A stretch of 9,662 nt of DNA from Gemmataceae bacterium (GCA_025056835.1 JANWVS010000038.1:1-9662), one strand, 5' to 3'. Positions 1-6,783 are shown, counted from the first letter of the stretch. Numbers and translations: made by a program. Notes: generated from the letters alone by a model not told the origin.

Positions 1-885
1 CCCCTCCCGCCGGCGCCGGAACCGTTGCGGAGCGTCGCCCCGCCGCCGATTGCTGCGACGTCGGTGGCCCCGCCGCCGATCGCTCCGCCGCCGGTCGCCG
101 CAGCGTCGCCAGGGAGCCACGCGACGATGCGAACAGAGCCGGAGCGCGTTATCGCCACCTCGCAGGCGTTGCCGGTGGCGCCGCCGCCGTTGCCTGTCGC
201 CAATCGTCCGCCGCCGGGCCGCGACCTGCCGCCGCTTCGCTACGTCAATCACCCGGAAGTCATGGTGGAATACGAACTGTCGCGCGTCGGTCCCAGCGGC
301 GTCGGCAGCGTCGACCTGTGGTGGACGAAGAATGACGGCCAGACGTGGGAGCTGTACGCCGTCGATCCCGAAAGTAAGAGCGGCTCCGTCCGCAACGGCG
401 TGCACAAACGCCTGGTATACTTGCAGGACGGCGACGGCACTTATGGCTTTGCCTTGGTGGTCAAGAGCCGGGCCGGCCTGGGCAAAGCGCCGCCGCGCCC
501 CGGCGATCCGCCCGATATCCGCATCGAGCTGGACACCTCGGCGCCGGAGGCGAAGCTCTATGAACCTCAGCCCGATCCGCAGAAGGCCAACACCTTGCTG
601 CTGAAATGGACGGCGGTGGACAACAACCTGTCGCCCACGCCGATTACCCTGGAATGGTCTGCGCGGCGTGAAGGACCGTGGACGCCGATCACGCCGTCGC
701 CGCTGCCCAACACCGGACGCCATTCCTGGACCTTGCCCGAGAATCTGCCCGTGCAGGTCTACTTGCGCTTGCGGGTCCGCGACCTGGCCGGCAACGAAAG
801 CGTTGCCGTCACCCAGGACCCGCAGCTCGTCGACCTCAGCGAACCGGAAGGCCGACTAACCAATGTGATTGTCAGCCCACGCTAG
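1..885 (+). CDS. C-terminal part of a protein with proline-rich linker and two Ig/Fn3-like domains (5' end outside window)
   Basis: The frame is open from base 1 and ends at TAG 883-885. A TTG at 25 could act as a start, but the proline-rich reading frame already runs before it, so I treat the gene as 5'-truncated. The first ~75 codons form a Pro/Ala-rich, low-complexity linker that repeats SVAPPPIA. Two beta-rich modules follow. The first, about codons 84-185, includes GPSGVGSVDLWWTKNDG and a YGFALVV strand. The second, about codons 186-280, includes LLLKWTAVDNNL, EGPWTPI and YLRLRVRDLAGNES, which is typical of Ig/Fn3-like folds. I recall this tandem C-terminal arrangement from long planctomycete proteins of unknown function, probably exported, but the signal region is outside the window. 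No catalytic motif is visible. The proline linker suggests a flexible tether between an upstream domain and the C-terminal domains. Function is unknown; that the gene is real and coding is well supported. Confidence 0.85.
   Translation, partial: PLPPAPEPLRSVAPPPIAATSVAPPPIAPPPVAAASPGSHATMRTEPERVIATSQALPVAPPPLPVANRPPPGRDLPPLRYVNHPEVMVEYELSRVGPSGVGSVDLWWTKNDGQTWELYAVDPESKSGSVRNGVHKRLVYLQDGDGTYGFALVVKSRAGLGKAPPRPGDPPDIRIELDTSAPEAKLYEPQPDPQKANTLLLKWTAVDNNLSPTPITLEWSARREGPWTPITPSPLPNTGRHSWTLPENLPVQVYLRLRVRDLAGNESVAVTQDPQLVDLSEPEGRLTNVIVSPR
31..105 (+). repeat. GC-rich in-gene repeat encoding SVAPPPIA-type units
   Basis: Two near-identical units encode SVAPPPIA, followed by a partial third unit (PPPVA). 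The DNA units share GCCCCGCCGCCGAT. They lie inside the proline-rich linker of the first gene and probably vary by slippage. This is low-complexity coding sequence, not a mobile repeat. Confidence 0.6.
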
Positions 886-900
886 GAACCTGACGCCGAA

Positions 901-930
901 TTGGACGCAGCGGCGTGCCGTCGTTAAAAT
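901..930 (+). promoter_or_regulatory. Candidate sigma70-type promoter of tRNA-Thr
   Basis: TTGGAC (901-906) is followed after 18 bp by TAAAAT (925-930). The -10 box matches the consensus at five of six positions and the -35 box is weaker. It ends 19 bp before the tRNA, which fits a start site about 10-13 bp upstream of the mature 5' end. This is the only AT-rich stretch between the first gene and the tRNA. Confidence 0.5.
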
Positions 931-949
931 AGCGGCGACCGCCGCCGAG

Positions 950-1022
950 GCCGCCTTAGCTCAGCCGGTAGAGCGGCGCTTTCGTAAAGCGCAGGTCCAG
1001 GGTTCGAGTCCCTGAGGCGGCT
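950..1022 (+). tRNA. tRNA-Thr (anticodon CGU)
   Basis: A full cloverleaf can be folded by hand. The acceptor stem GCCGCCT pairs with AGGCGGC. The D arm is GCTC/GAGC, and the anticodon stem GCGCT/AGCGC carries loop TTCGTAA. The T arm is CAGGG/CCCTG with loop TTCGAGT. The anticodon at positions 34-36 is CGT and reads ACG, so this is a threonine tRNA. The discriminator base is T and CCA is not encoded. The anticodon, D and T stems are all perfectly paired, so the gene looks functional. It is preceded by a candidate promoter and followed by a region holding a decayed transposase. Confidence 0.95.
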
Positions 1023-1042
1023 TTCCGCTTGATGATACGCCC

Positions 1043-1082
1043 GGCCGCTTCAACACGTCTGGCCGGCCGCTTCGACGTGTCT
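1043..1082 (+). repeat. Imperfect 18-bp direct repeat just after the tRNA
   Basis: GGCCGCTTCAACACGTCT (1043-1060) recurs as GGCCGCTTCGACGTGTCT (1065-1082) with 15 of 18 bases identical. CCGGCC at 1041-1046 can also pair with GGCCGG at 1061-1066, giving a 6-bp stem with a 14-nt loop and no T tract. Its role is unknown. It could be a leftover of an insertion event or a weak tRNA 3' structure. Confidence 0.4.
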
Positions 1083-1114
1083 CTTGATCGTGCCTGAAAT
1101 GGTGCGTGCCTTAA

Positions 1115-1451
1115 TCCCGGTCGCGGACGCGGGGACGGACGGTGAAGGGTCGGACGAGTGTGGACGCGGCGTATGGGATCACCAGTCTGAGTCCGCAGCG
1201 GGCCAACGCCGCGAAACTTCTGGGGTTGACGCAGAGCCGCTGGGGATCGAGAACGGGCTGCATGACCGCCGCAACGCGACGCTGGGCAAAGATCGAAGCC
1301 GAATTCGCAAGGGAGCGGCGCCGCAGGTGATCCCGCCTTGCGGACCCGCGTCGTCCACATCGTGAGCCACCTGGCGAGCAACCTCGCTGCGGCCCTCCGC
1401 ACCATGAACAACTGCTTCGACCGCGCCCTGAAACTTCTCGGCTTTCCGTAA
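1115..1451 (+). pseudogene. Decayed 3' remnant of an ISAs1-family-like transposase (at least two frameshifts)
   Basis: Three short reading frames follow each other in the right order to rebuild the C-terminal part of an ISAs1-type DDE transposase. Frame 2 (about 1115-1246) reads VKGRTSV, YGITSLSPQRANAAKLLGL and the tryptophan of the HW-GIENGLH motif. Frame 1 (about 1237-1330) continues with GIENGLHDRRNATLGKDRSR and RKGAAPQV. Frame 3 (1335-1451) reads ALRTRVVHIVSHLASN and ALKLLGFP, then stops at TAA 1449-1451. Each junction is explained by loss of a single base: one G in TGG GGG ATC near 1239-1244, and one base near 1331-1335. The tracts YGITSL, GIENGLH and the C-terminal KLLGFP are what I recognise from this family. 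The N-terminal two thirds and the left end are missing, so it cannot encode an active enzyme. The family assignment rests on motif memory. A related DDE family is the alternative. Confidence 0.75.
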
Positions 1452-1487
1452 ATTGAATCGGCGAACAGCCGCATCGCCGCTGCCGCG

Positions 1488-1500
1488 CTTTGACGCCCCG
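1488..1500 (+). mobile_element. Possible degraded right terminal repeat of the ISAs1-like relic
   Basis: CTTTGACGCCCCG lies 37 bp after the relic's stop codon. It resembles the inner-to-outer end of ISAs1-type inverted repeats as I remember them (a TTTGACAGCCCTG-like sequence). No matching left end is present in the window and no target duplication can be defined. The match is short and the assignment is weak. Confidence 0.2.
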
Positions 1501-1563
1501 CACCGCTCGAGTGCTTCGTCCGCCCGGCTTCCCGGCGACCTGGGCGCCGCCCCCGCGCAGCTG

Positions 1564-2607
1564 TCACAACGCCACCAGCCGTCCGCTCCGATTGGCTTCG
1601 TAAATACCCAGGATCACTTCAACCGCCCGACGGCCTTCGCGGCCATCGACCAGCGGGGCCCGGCCCGTTTGGATCGCCTCGACGAAGTCGGTCAGCTGCC
1701 GGGCATGGCCGACGTGCGAGATTGCCGCCGGATTGGAGGCGCCGCCGGAAGCGCCGGACTTTTGGGCAAAGCGTCGGCGGATTTCTTGGTCGGCGGGACT
1801 TTCGGGATGGAATTCCCAGCGGACCAGGTCGTCTTGCTCCACGACCACGGTGCCGCGATCGCCGTGGATGGCGATGGTTTTAGGCAGTCCGGGCCAAACG
1901 CTGGTTGTGGCCTGGATGACGCCCAGTGCCCCGTTGCGGAAGCGCAAGCAAGCCACGGCCGTGTCTTCCACCTCGATCCGTTCGTGGGCGAGCATCGCGG
2001 TGATGCCGAAGATGTGCGACACCGGGCCCATCATCCACAAGAGCAGATCGACGTTGTGAATTGCCTGGTTCATCAGGGCGCCGCCGCCGTCGAGGGCCAA
2101 GGTGCCTTTCCAGCCGCCTTGGTCGTAGTACGATTGCGGCCGCCACCATTTACAGGTTGTTTCGCCCAGCGTCAGCCGGCCGAAGCGTCCCGCCGCAATG
2201 GCTTGTTTCAGTTCGACGTTGGCATCGCCGAAACGCGACGGAAAGATCGTGCAGAGCTTGACCCGGTTTCGGTCGCACGCGTCGATGATGCGGTCGCAGC
2301 GGTCGAGGGTGATTTCCAACGGCTTCTCCACGACGACATGCTTGCCCGCGTTGGCCGCGGCGACGGCCGGCTCCAGATGAGCGCCGGAAGGAGTGGTCAC
2401 GATGACCACGTCGATGTCGGGGCGCTTCAGCACCGCGCCCAAGTCGGTCGCCGTGTCGCATGTCAGATTTAATTCCCGGACCATCGCGTCGGCATTGGCC
2501 TGCGTTCGACTGACGACGGCCCGTAGTTGCGCGCCCGGCACTTCGGCCAAGGCCCGGGCATGAAACCGGGCGATCATGCCGCAACCGACAATCGCGAACC
2601 CCAGCAT
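1564..2607 (-). CDS. Gfo/Idh/MocA-family NAD(P)-dependent oxidoreductase
   Basis: The 347-aa product has the usual length and layout of the family. An N-terminal Rossmann fold has the nucleotide-binding VGCGMIA at residues 7-13. The family motif EKPLE at 94-98 holds the lysine that is usually catalytic. A C-terminal alpha/beta substrate domain contains GGGALMNQAIHNVDLL at 174-189, where H184 is the expected catalytic histidine. Members oxidise or reduce sugars, inositols and sugar nucleotides with NAD(P), usually in the cytosol. The substrate cannot be read from the sequence, and planctomycetes carry very many paralogues. The ATG start is supported by GGGAGGT five bases upstream. The gene lies 82 bp downstream of pgsA on the same strand, which allows but does not prove co-transcription. 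The family call is firm and the substrate is unknown. Confidence 0.93.
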   Translation of the reverse strand: MLGFAIVGCGMIARFHARALAEVPGAQLRAVVSRTQANADAMVRELNLTCDTATDLGAVLKRPDIDVVIVTTPSGAHLEPAVAAANAGKHVVVEKPLEITLDRCDRIIDACDRNRVKLCTIFPSRFGDANVELKQAIAAGRFGRLTLGETTCKWWRPQSYYDQGGWKGTLALDGGGALMNQAIHNVDLLLWMMGPVSHIFGITAMLAHERIEVEDTAVACLRFRNGALGVIQATTSVWPGLPKTIAIHGDRGTVVVEQDDLVRWEFHPESPADQEIRRRFAQKSGASGGASNPAAISHVGHARQLTDFVEAIQTGRAPLVDGREGRRAVEVILGIYEANRSGRLVAL

Positions 2608-2618
2608 GGCACCTCCCG
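2605..2618 (-). promoter_or_regulatory. Strong ribosome binding site of the oxidoreductase gene
   Basis: On the minus strand the start reads GGGAGGTGCCATG, a near-perfect Shine-Dalgarno at short spacing. It fixes the start at 2607. Confidence 0.75.
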
Positions 2619-2689
2619 TTGGTTGCTCGCCGCCGCAGCGCCGCCTCCCGACGCCGCGCCGGTCCCCTGCCCTGCCCGACCCCGGAAGC

Positions 2690-3265
2690 TCAGCGCTGCA
2701 CCAGGGTGTAGGCCCGCCCGAGGTATTGCAGGCCGCTCAGGGCCGTGGCCACGATCATGGCGTAAATCAAAACGTCGCGCGCCAGCGTCACCGTCGTTGC
2801 GGCCTGCGCCGCCGCCAGGTACCGATCGATGAACACCGCCAACAGCGCCGCACATTGCAGCACCATCTTGATTTTCCCAAGCCAATCGGCGCCGAACTGC
2901 GCTCCGGCGTTTTCCATGAAGCTGCGCAGGCTGGTGATGATCAGTTCGCGGCCGACGACGACCGTAACCATCCACGGCGTCACGCCGGCTTCGGCAATCG
3001 GGATCAGAAAGGTGAAGGCGCCGCAGATGACCACCTTGTCGACGAGCGGATCCAGATTGCGTCCCAGCGTGCTGGTAAGATTCTGGCGCCGGGCCAGATA
3101 GCCGTCGAGCCAGTCCGTGGCCGCGGCCAACGCGAAGACGATAATACAAGCGACCCACAACTGGTGGTGAATCAGGCCGAACAAGACGAGTCCCAACACC
3201 AACCGCGATCCGGTCAGGAGATTGGGCACGTTGACGACCGGCGGCGTGGTTGTGACAGTGGCCAT
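2690..3265 (-). CDS. pgsA: CDP-diacylglycerol--glycerol-3-phosphate 3-phosphatidyltransferase
   Basis: The 191-aa integral membrane enzyme makes phosphatidylglycerophosphate from CDP-diacylglycerol and glycerol 3-phosphate, the committed step to phosphatidylglycerol and cardiolipin. The CDP-alcohol phosphotransferase signature is complete, DG-x2-AR-x8-G-x3-D-x3-D, at residues 54-76 (D54, G55, A58, R59, G68, D72, D76). D51 just before it is the fourth conserved aspartate. The N-terminal VNVPNLLTGSRL is characteristic of PgsA. Hydrophobic stretches near residues 22-48, 78-105, 135-150 and 165-180 fit a multi-pass inner-membrane protein. The reading frame stays open much further upstream, to about 3640, but that part overlaps rimO and is arginine-rich. 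I chose the ATG at 3265 because GAAGGGACC precedes it and the length matches the family. It lies 149 bp downstream of rimO. A related CDP-alcohol transferase is possible, but the N-terminus favours PgsA. Confidence 0.92.
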   Translation of the reverse strand: MATVTTTPPVVNVPNLLTGSRLVLGLVLFGLIHHQLWVACIIVFALAAATDWLDGYLARRQNLTSTLGRNLDPLVDKVVICGAFTFLIPIAEAGVTPWMVTVVVGRELIITSLRSFMENAGAQFGADWLGKIKMVLQCAALLAVFIDRYLAAAQAATTVTLARDVLIYAMIVATALSGLQYLGRAYTLVQR

Positions 3266-3414
3266 GGTCCCTTCAAACGTCGAGCCGCGGGAGCGGCGCA
3301 GCCCTCTTTGCGGGTCCAGTCGCCGAGCCGCGGCATGGCCCGGGCGCTTCCCGCAGGTCGAACGATCAACCTTCGGCGGCGCTCGCTGCCCTTGTCCGCC
3401 GGCGGCCCGGCCCG
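3266..3414. other. rimO-pgsA spacer
   Basis: This 149-bp GC-rich gap lies between the rimO stop and the pgsA start. The 10-mer CGAGCCGCGG occurs at 3281-3290 and again at 3324-3333. I see no clear promoter and no hairpin followed by a T tract. Whether pgsA is read through from rimO is undecided. Confidence 0.5.
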
Positions 3415-4752
3415 TCAGCGCGCCGAACCGACGGCCCGGCCGACCAGATCGTAACCGTCGGCGGCGGTGATCTTGATCTTCACCAGGTCGCCGGCCGCCA
3501 ATCCTTTCCCCTTGACGCGAACGACGCAATCGATCTCCGGGGCGTCGGCGTGGCCGCGGGCGAGCAACTGATTCGGCATCTCCGGGTCGGGGCCATCGAT
3601 CAGGGCGTCGATGGTCGTGCCCACCTGCCGCCGGCTCCACTCCAAGGCAAGCTCCTGCTGCACGCGCATCAAGCGATCGCGGCGGGCGGCCTTGGTCTCC
3701 TCGGGCAGGTGGCCATCGAGGCGGGCCGCGGGCGTGTCGGGTTCCAGCGAATAGGTAAAGACGCCGAGCCGCTCAAACCGCGCCGCCCGCACATAGTCGA
3801 CCAGTTCCTCGAACTCCTCCTCCGTCTCGCCGGGAAAGCCGACGATGAACGTCGTCCGCAACGTCAGGTTCGGCAGCGCCGCCCGCAGCTTGCCCAGCAA
3901 GTGCTCGATGTCGGCACGACGCACGCGGCGTTGCATCCGCCGCAGGATGCGGTCATTGACGTGCTGAAGCGGCACATCGAGGTAAGGGACGATCTTTCGG
4001 CCCGTCGCCAGGGTCTCGATCAGCTCGTCGGTGAAGTTGATCGGATAGAGATACAGCAGGCGCAGCCACTCGAGGCCGTCGATCCGGTCCAACTGGCGCA
4101 GCAGATCGGCCAGGCGCGGCCGGCCATAGAGGTCGAGACCGTAGTAAGTCGTGTCCTGGGCGACGAGGATCAACTCGCGGACGCCGTCGGCGGCCAATTC
4201 GCGGGCCTCGCGGACCACCTCTTCCATCGGCTTGCTGACGTGCTTGCCGCGCATGCCGGGGATGGCGCAGAACGTACATGTGCGGTCGCAGCCTTCGCTG
4301 ATCTTCAGGTAGGCATAGTGTCGGGGCGTGATCCGCAGCCGGGCGGTGTCCTCCTGGGCGCGGACCGGGGCGGGGCGGAAAAGACGGCGCTGCTCCTCCA
4401 CGCCGTCGAGCACGCGGGCGATTTCCTCCCGGCCGAAAACGCCAACCAAGGCATCGATGCCGGGGACTTCGGCGAGCAACTCGTCTTTCTTGCGTTCGGC
4501 CAGGCAGCCGGCCACGACGACCTTGCCGACCTTACCCTGTTCCTTCAGCGCCAGCATTTCCCGGACGACGCTCAACGATTCCTGCCGGGCCGCCTCGATG
4601 AAACCGCAGGTGTTGACCACGACGACGTCGGCCCCCTCCGGCTGCGGAGTCAACGTGTAGCCGTCCCGCGCTAGCTTGCCGAGCATGCGTTCGGAATCGA
4701 CCAGATTCTTTGGGCAGCCGAGACTGACGAACGCGAATGTTTTCGAGACCAT
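3415..4752 (-). CDS. rimO: Ribosomal protein S12 methylthiotransferase RimO (radical SAM)
   Basis: The 445-aa product matches RimO in length and domain order. The N-terminal MTTase domain carries the auxiliary 4Fe-4S cysteines C13 (SLGCPKNLVDSE), C49 (NTCGFIEAA) and C83 (VAGCLAER). The radical SAM core has the CxxxCxxC motif C155-C159-C162 within SEGCDRTCTFCAIPGMRGKH. A TRAM-type domain occupies about residues 380-445. SLGCPKNLVDSE and the IPGMRGKH tract separate RimO from MiaB. The enzyme adds a methylthio group to the conserved aspartate of ribosomal protein S12, using two iron-sulfur clusters and S-adenosylmethionine, in the cytosol. The ATG at 4752 lacks a clear Shine-Dalgarno, yet the protein begins at the normal family position. 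The gene is the first of three minus-strand genes and is transcribed away from a divergent regulatory region. All key residues are present. Confidence 0.97.
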   Translation of the reverse strand: MVSKTFAFVSLGCPKNLVDSERMLGKLARDGYTLTPQPEGADVVVVNTCGFIEAARQESLSVVREMLALKEQGKVGKVVVAGCLAERKKDELLAEVPGIDALVGVFGREEIARVLDGVEEQRRLFRPAPVRAQEDTARLRITPRHYAYLKISEGCDRTCTFCAIPGMRGKHVSKPMEEVVREARELAADGVRELILVAQDTTYYGLDLYGRPRLADLLRQLDRIDGLEWLRLLYLYPINFTDELIETLATGRKIVPYLDVPLQHVNDRILRRMQRRVRRADIEHLLGKLRAALPNLTLRTTFIVGFPGETEEEFEELVDYVRAARFERLGVFTYSLEPDTPAARLDGHLPEETKAARRDRLMRVQQELALEWSRRQVGTTIDALIDGPDPEMPNQLLARGHADAPEIDCVVRVKGKGLAAGDLVKIKITAADGYDLVGRAVGSAR

Positions 4753-4788
4753 AAAGCACTGCCGGGGCCTACGCGCTCCAGAAAAGAT

Positions 4789-4816
4789 AATCTACGAGCC
4801 GCTTTCGGGCCGGCAA
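4789..4816 (-). promoter_or_regulatory. Candidate rimO promoter
   Basis: On the minus strand, TTGCCG (4816-4811) is followed after 16 bp by TAGATT (4794-4789) in the only AT-rich patch of this GC-rich region. The predicted start site would give a leader of about 30 nt before the rimO ATG. The boxes are only partial matches. Confidence 0.35.
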
Positions 4817-4911
4817 CGACCAAGGCCGCGTCCCGGGCCGTTCGGCCGTTCGCTGGCGGCGTCGGTCGTTATGGCGCGAACGAGCCGGACCGGTTTGCGG
4901 CGGCACAAGGA

Positions 4912-4924
4912 CTTATGGCATAAG
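4912..4924. promoter_or_regulatory. 13-bp palindrome, possible operator
   Basis: CTTATGGCATAAG is a perfect inverted repeat with 6-bp arms and a one-base centre. It sits about 50 bp upstream of the candidate kinase promoter. It is unusually AT-rich for this region. It may be a binding site for a dimeric regulator, but there is only one copy and no known regulator. Confidence 0.3.
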
Positions 4925-4964
4925 CGCATCGCCCTGGGAGCCGTTCGCCGCGCCGGCACCATGC

Positions 4965-4978
4965 GGCAATCGTTTGCC
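4965..4978. promoter_or_regulatory. Palindrome overlapping the kinase -35 box
   Basis: GGCAATCGTTTGCC has 5-bp inverted arms around a 4-base centre, and its right arm is part of the candidate -35 box. A repressor site in this position would be plausible. The arms are short and could be chance. Confidence 0.25.
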
Positions 4979-5002
4979 TTTGTCGCGGTCGCAAGCTAGA
5001 CT
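4974..5002 (+). promoter_or_regulatory. Candidate promoter of the histidine kinase gene
   Basis: TTGCCT (4974-4979) and TAGACT (4997-5002) are separated by the optimal 17 bp. Each box matches the sigma70 consensus at about four of six positions. The kinase start is about 98 bp downstream. Confidence 0.4.
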
Positions 5003-5099
5003 GGAGATGATTCCCGTCCTGCCCCTCATCCCCACGGCTAGGCCGCGGCCCTGCGCCGGGGCTTGGCGACTCATTTGGACCCCGTGACGGAAACCGCTC

Positions 5100-6287
5100 G
5101 TGATCCCTGTTGCTACCGCCGTGTGCCTCGACCAGCCCGAACAAATGCTCCTGGACCATCTTACCCAGAGCGTATTTTTGAAGGACCGCGAGGGCCGGTT
5201 CGTGGCCGTCAACCAGGCCTTTTGCGAGGGACTGGGCCGAAACCGCGAAGAAATCCTGGGACGGGACGACTTCGCTTTCTATCCCCGCGTCCTGGCGGAG
5301 AAATACCGGGCCGACGACGCCCGGATCCTCGAGGAAGGCGTTCCCCTGGAAACCGAGGAGCAGAACATTCGCAACGGCCAGTGGCGCACCGTGCGCGTCG
5401 TCAAGTCACCGGTCCGCGGACCGGACGGTTCGATCCAGGGCATCCTCGGCATCTTCTGGGACATCACCGAGCAACGCCAGCTCGAAGCGCAACTGCGGCA
5501 GGCACAAAAAATGACGGCCATCGCCCAGCTCGCCGGCGCCATCGCCCACGATTTTAACAATCTCTTGACCGGCATCGCCGGCAATCTGTCGCTGGCCTGC
5601 ATCGAAATCGATCACCTGGCCCTGCCGGTGTTGGCCCACGTCCGCCGCCTGCTCAGCAACGCGGAACAGACGACGCAGCGGGCCGCCGACCTGACTCGGC
5701 AACTGTTGTTGTTCGCGCGCCGCTTGCAACCCCAGCCGGCGCCGCTGGCCGTCAACGACTTGCTCTGTGACATCCTCCAAGAGCAGCCCTTGCCCGAAAC
5801 CATCAAGCTGTCGCTCAGCCTCGACCCGGCGCTTGGAGTCGTCGAAGCCGACGCCGGCCAGTTGCGCCAGGCCATCCGGCATCTTTTGATCCGCGCCCGC
5901 GAGGCGATGCCGCAAGGCGGAGTGCTGACCATCCAGACCAACAACGTCACGCTCGTGCCCGAGGCAGCCGCCCATCGCGCCGTGCCCGCCGAGCGCTCGA
6001 CGATCATCTTGCCGCCGCTACACGCCGATGCCCGTATCGGCGATTTCGTGCGCCTGCGCATCGCCGACACCGGCATCAGCATTGCTCCCGACGTCCTCGA
6101 TCATCTCTTCGAGCCGTTCTTTGCTACCAAAGGCCTGAGCCACGGCACCGGGCTGGGCTTAGCCATAGCTGCCAGCATCGCCAAGGACCACGATGGCTGG
6201 CTCGAATGCCATAGCGGACCGGCGGAGGGGACACGCTTCGACCTGTACCTGCCGCGCCGGTGGAACCTCGCGACGACACTGGGCTGA
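5100..6287 (+). CDS. Soluble PAS-domain sensor histidine kinase with altered N box
   Basis: The 395-aa product has no signal peptide or membrane span, so it is cytosolic. A PAS domain covers about residues 14-125 (SVFLKDREGRFVAVNQAF to GIFWDITEQRQ). A short coiled linker leads to the H box AIAHDFNNLLT with phospho-acceptor H150. The HATPase_c domain follows, about residues 250-388, with G1 DTGIS at 323-327, F box FEPFFATK at 337-344 and G2 HGTGLGLA at 348-355. The HDFNNLL type suggests an NtrB-like hybrid-kinase lineage, but no receiver domain is attached. The N box reads QAIRHLLIRAREAM, so the two Asn of the usual NLxxNA are His261 and Arg265. The G1 glycine is Ser327. These changes may weaken Mg-ATP binding. 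The start is the GTG at 5100, the first possible start after a stop at 5085; its RBS is poor. No response regulator gene lies next to it in this window. The ligand and target are unknown. Confidence 0.9.
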   Translation: MIPVATAVCLDQPEQMLLDHLTQSVFLKDREGRFVAVNQAFCEGLGRNREEILGRDDFAFYPRVLAEKYRADDARILEEGVPLETEEQNIRNGQWRTVRVVKSPVRGPDGSIQGILGIFWDITEQRQLEAQLRQAQKMTAIAQLAGAIAHDFNNLLTGIAGNLSLACIEIDHLALPVLAHVRRLLSNAEQTTQRAADLTRQLLLFARRLQPQPAPLAVNDLLCDILQEQPLPETIKLSLSLDPALGVVEADAGQLRQAIRHLLIRAREAMPQGGVLTIQTNNVTLVPEAAAHRAVPAERSTIILPPLHADARIGDFVRLRIADTGISIAPDVLDHLFEPFFATKGLSHGTGLGLAIAASIAKDHDGWLECHSGPAEGTRFDLYLPRRWNLATTLG

Positions 6288-6306
6288 TCCACGCGCCCAC
6301 GACCGC

Positions 6307-6783
6307 TCACGCCTCAGGGTCCGCGCCGCGGGCGGCTAACTCGTCCGCCAGGCGTTGCCGCAAGTCGGGATGGGCGGCCAAGGCGTTGAGGACGATCCGC
6401 ACCACCTCGCGCACTTCCTCGTGCAACAACGCGGCGGCGTCCGTCTGCGCGGCCGTCGCGGCACGAACGGCCGCCGACCATCCCGGCTGGCCGCGGCGCT
6501 CGCGCCCGGGTCCGTGCTCCAACCAGATGCGCGGCTGGTCCTGCAACATCGCCACTTCCGCCTTCAACCGAGCTTGAGCGTGTGCCTCCGCCATGGCTTT
6601 CAGGAAACTGCGCCACGGCTCCCGGCCCGCCGCCCCCGACCCGCGGCGCCGCCACTTCTCCAACACCGCCGGCGACACGCCCCACGCTTGGGCCGCCACG
6701 TGCGGATAGCCGCCCGCCCGAATCGCCGCCACGATCTGTTGCGAAAGTTGCGGCGTCAGCTGGGGTTCCCGTCGTCGCGCCAT
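6307..6783 (-). CDS. Small HTH protein resembling a phage terminase small subunit
   Basis: The 158-aa product starts with basic MARRREPQ. A homeodomain-like HTH follows at about residues 10-45 (LTPQLSQQIVAAIRAGGY, then VAAQAWGVSPAVLEKWRRRG). Next comes a helical stretch with PWRSFLKAMAEAHAQAR. This layout is typical of small terminase subunits and related phage DNA-binding proteins, which recognise the packaging site. The segment WLEHGPGRERRG near residues 87-98 occurs, as I recall, in planctomycete relatives. The C-terminal 50 residues are helical and acidic-basic mixed. GGAAG lies seven bases before the ATG. The frame is open far upstream, but that part is a shadow of the ATPase gene. The gene overlaps the end of the ABC-GNAT gene by 28 bp, which suggests translational coupling. 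No large terminase gene follows; the convergent kinase gene ends 19 bp away. A transcription regulator is the alternative. Confidence 0.7.
   Translation of the reverse strand: MARRREPQLTPQLSQQIVAAIRAGGYPHVAAQAWGVSPAVLEKWRRRGSGAAGREPWRSFLKAMAEAHAQARLKAEVAMLQDQPRIWLEHGPGRERRGQPGWSAAVRAATAAQTDAAALLHEEVREVVRIVLNALAAHPDLRQRLADELAARGADPEA

Larger units (their letters stand above)
1023..1563. other. Intergenic region without an intact gene
   Basis: This stretch lies between tRNA-Thr and the stop of the convergent oxidoreductase gene. It contains the direct repeat, the transposase relic and its possible end sequence listed separately. The remaining ~110 bp (1452-1563) show no coding signal. A long antisense frame across the stretch ends by translating the complement of the tRNA, so it is not a gene. 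I see no convincing hairpin plus T-tract terminator for the oxidoreductase gene. Confidence 0.7.
4753..5099. other. Divergent intergenic region between rimO and the histidine kinase
   Basis: The ~347 bp have no credible gene; the short frames across it are arginine-rich shadows. It holds a candidate promoter toward rimO, a candidate promoter toward the kinase gene, and two small palindromes on the kinase side. In the kinase frame the nearest upstream stop is the TGA at 5085-5087. Confidence 0.6.

Noticed and set aside
956..1567. 203-residue minus-strand frame ending in TLDLRFTKAPLYRLS
   Set aside because: Its end is the translated complement of tRNA-Thr, a common false-gene pattern, and the rest is antisense to the transposase relic.
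1453..2472. 339-residue plus-strand frame
   Set aside because: It is antisense to the Gfo/Idh/MocA oxidoreductase, which has clear motifs and a strong RBS. Long antisense frames are expected at this GC content.
3281..3333. Repeated 10-mer CGAGCCGCGG as an operator pair
   Set aside because: A GC-rich 10-mer occurring twice in 50 bp of this composition is not convincing without conservation data.
3266..3640. Upstream extension of the pgsA frame
   Set aside because: The extra N-terminal part is arginine-rich, overlaps the end of rimO and would double the normal length before the conserved VPNLLTGSRL start. The ATG at 3265 has an RBS.
3550..4674. 374-residue plus-strand frame
   Set aside because: It is the antisense shadow of rimO, with no recognisable domain of its own.
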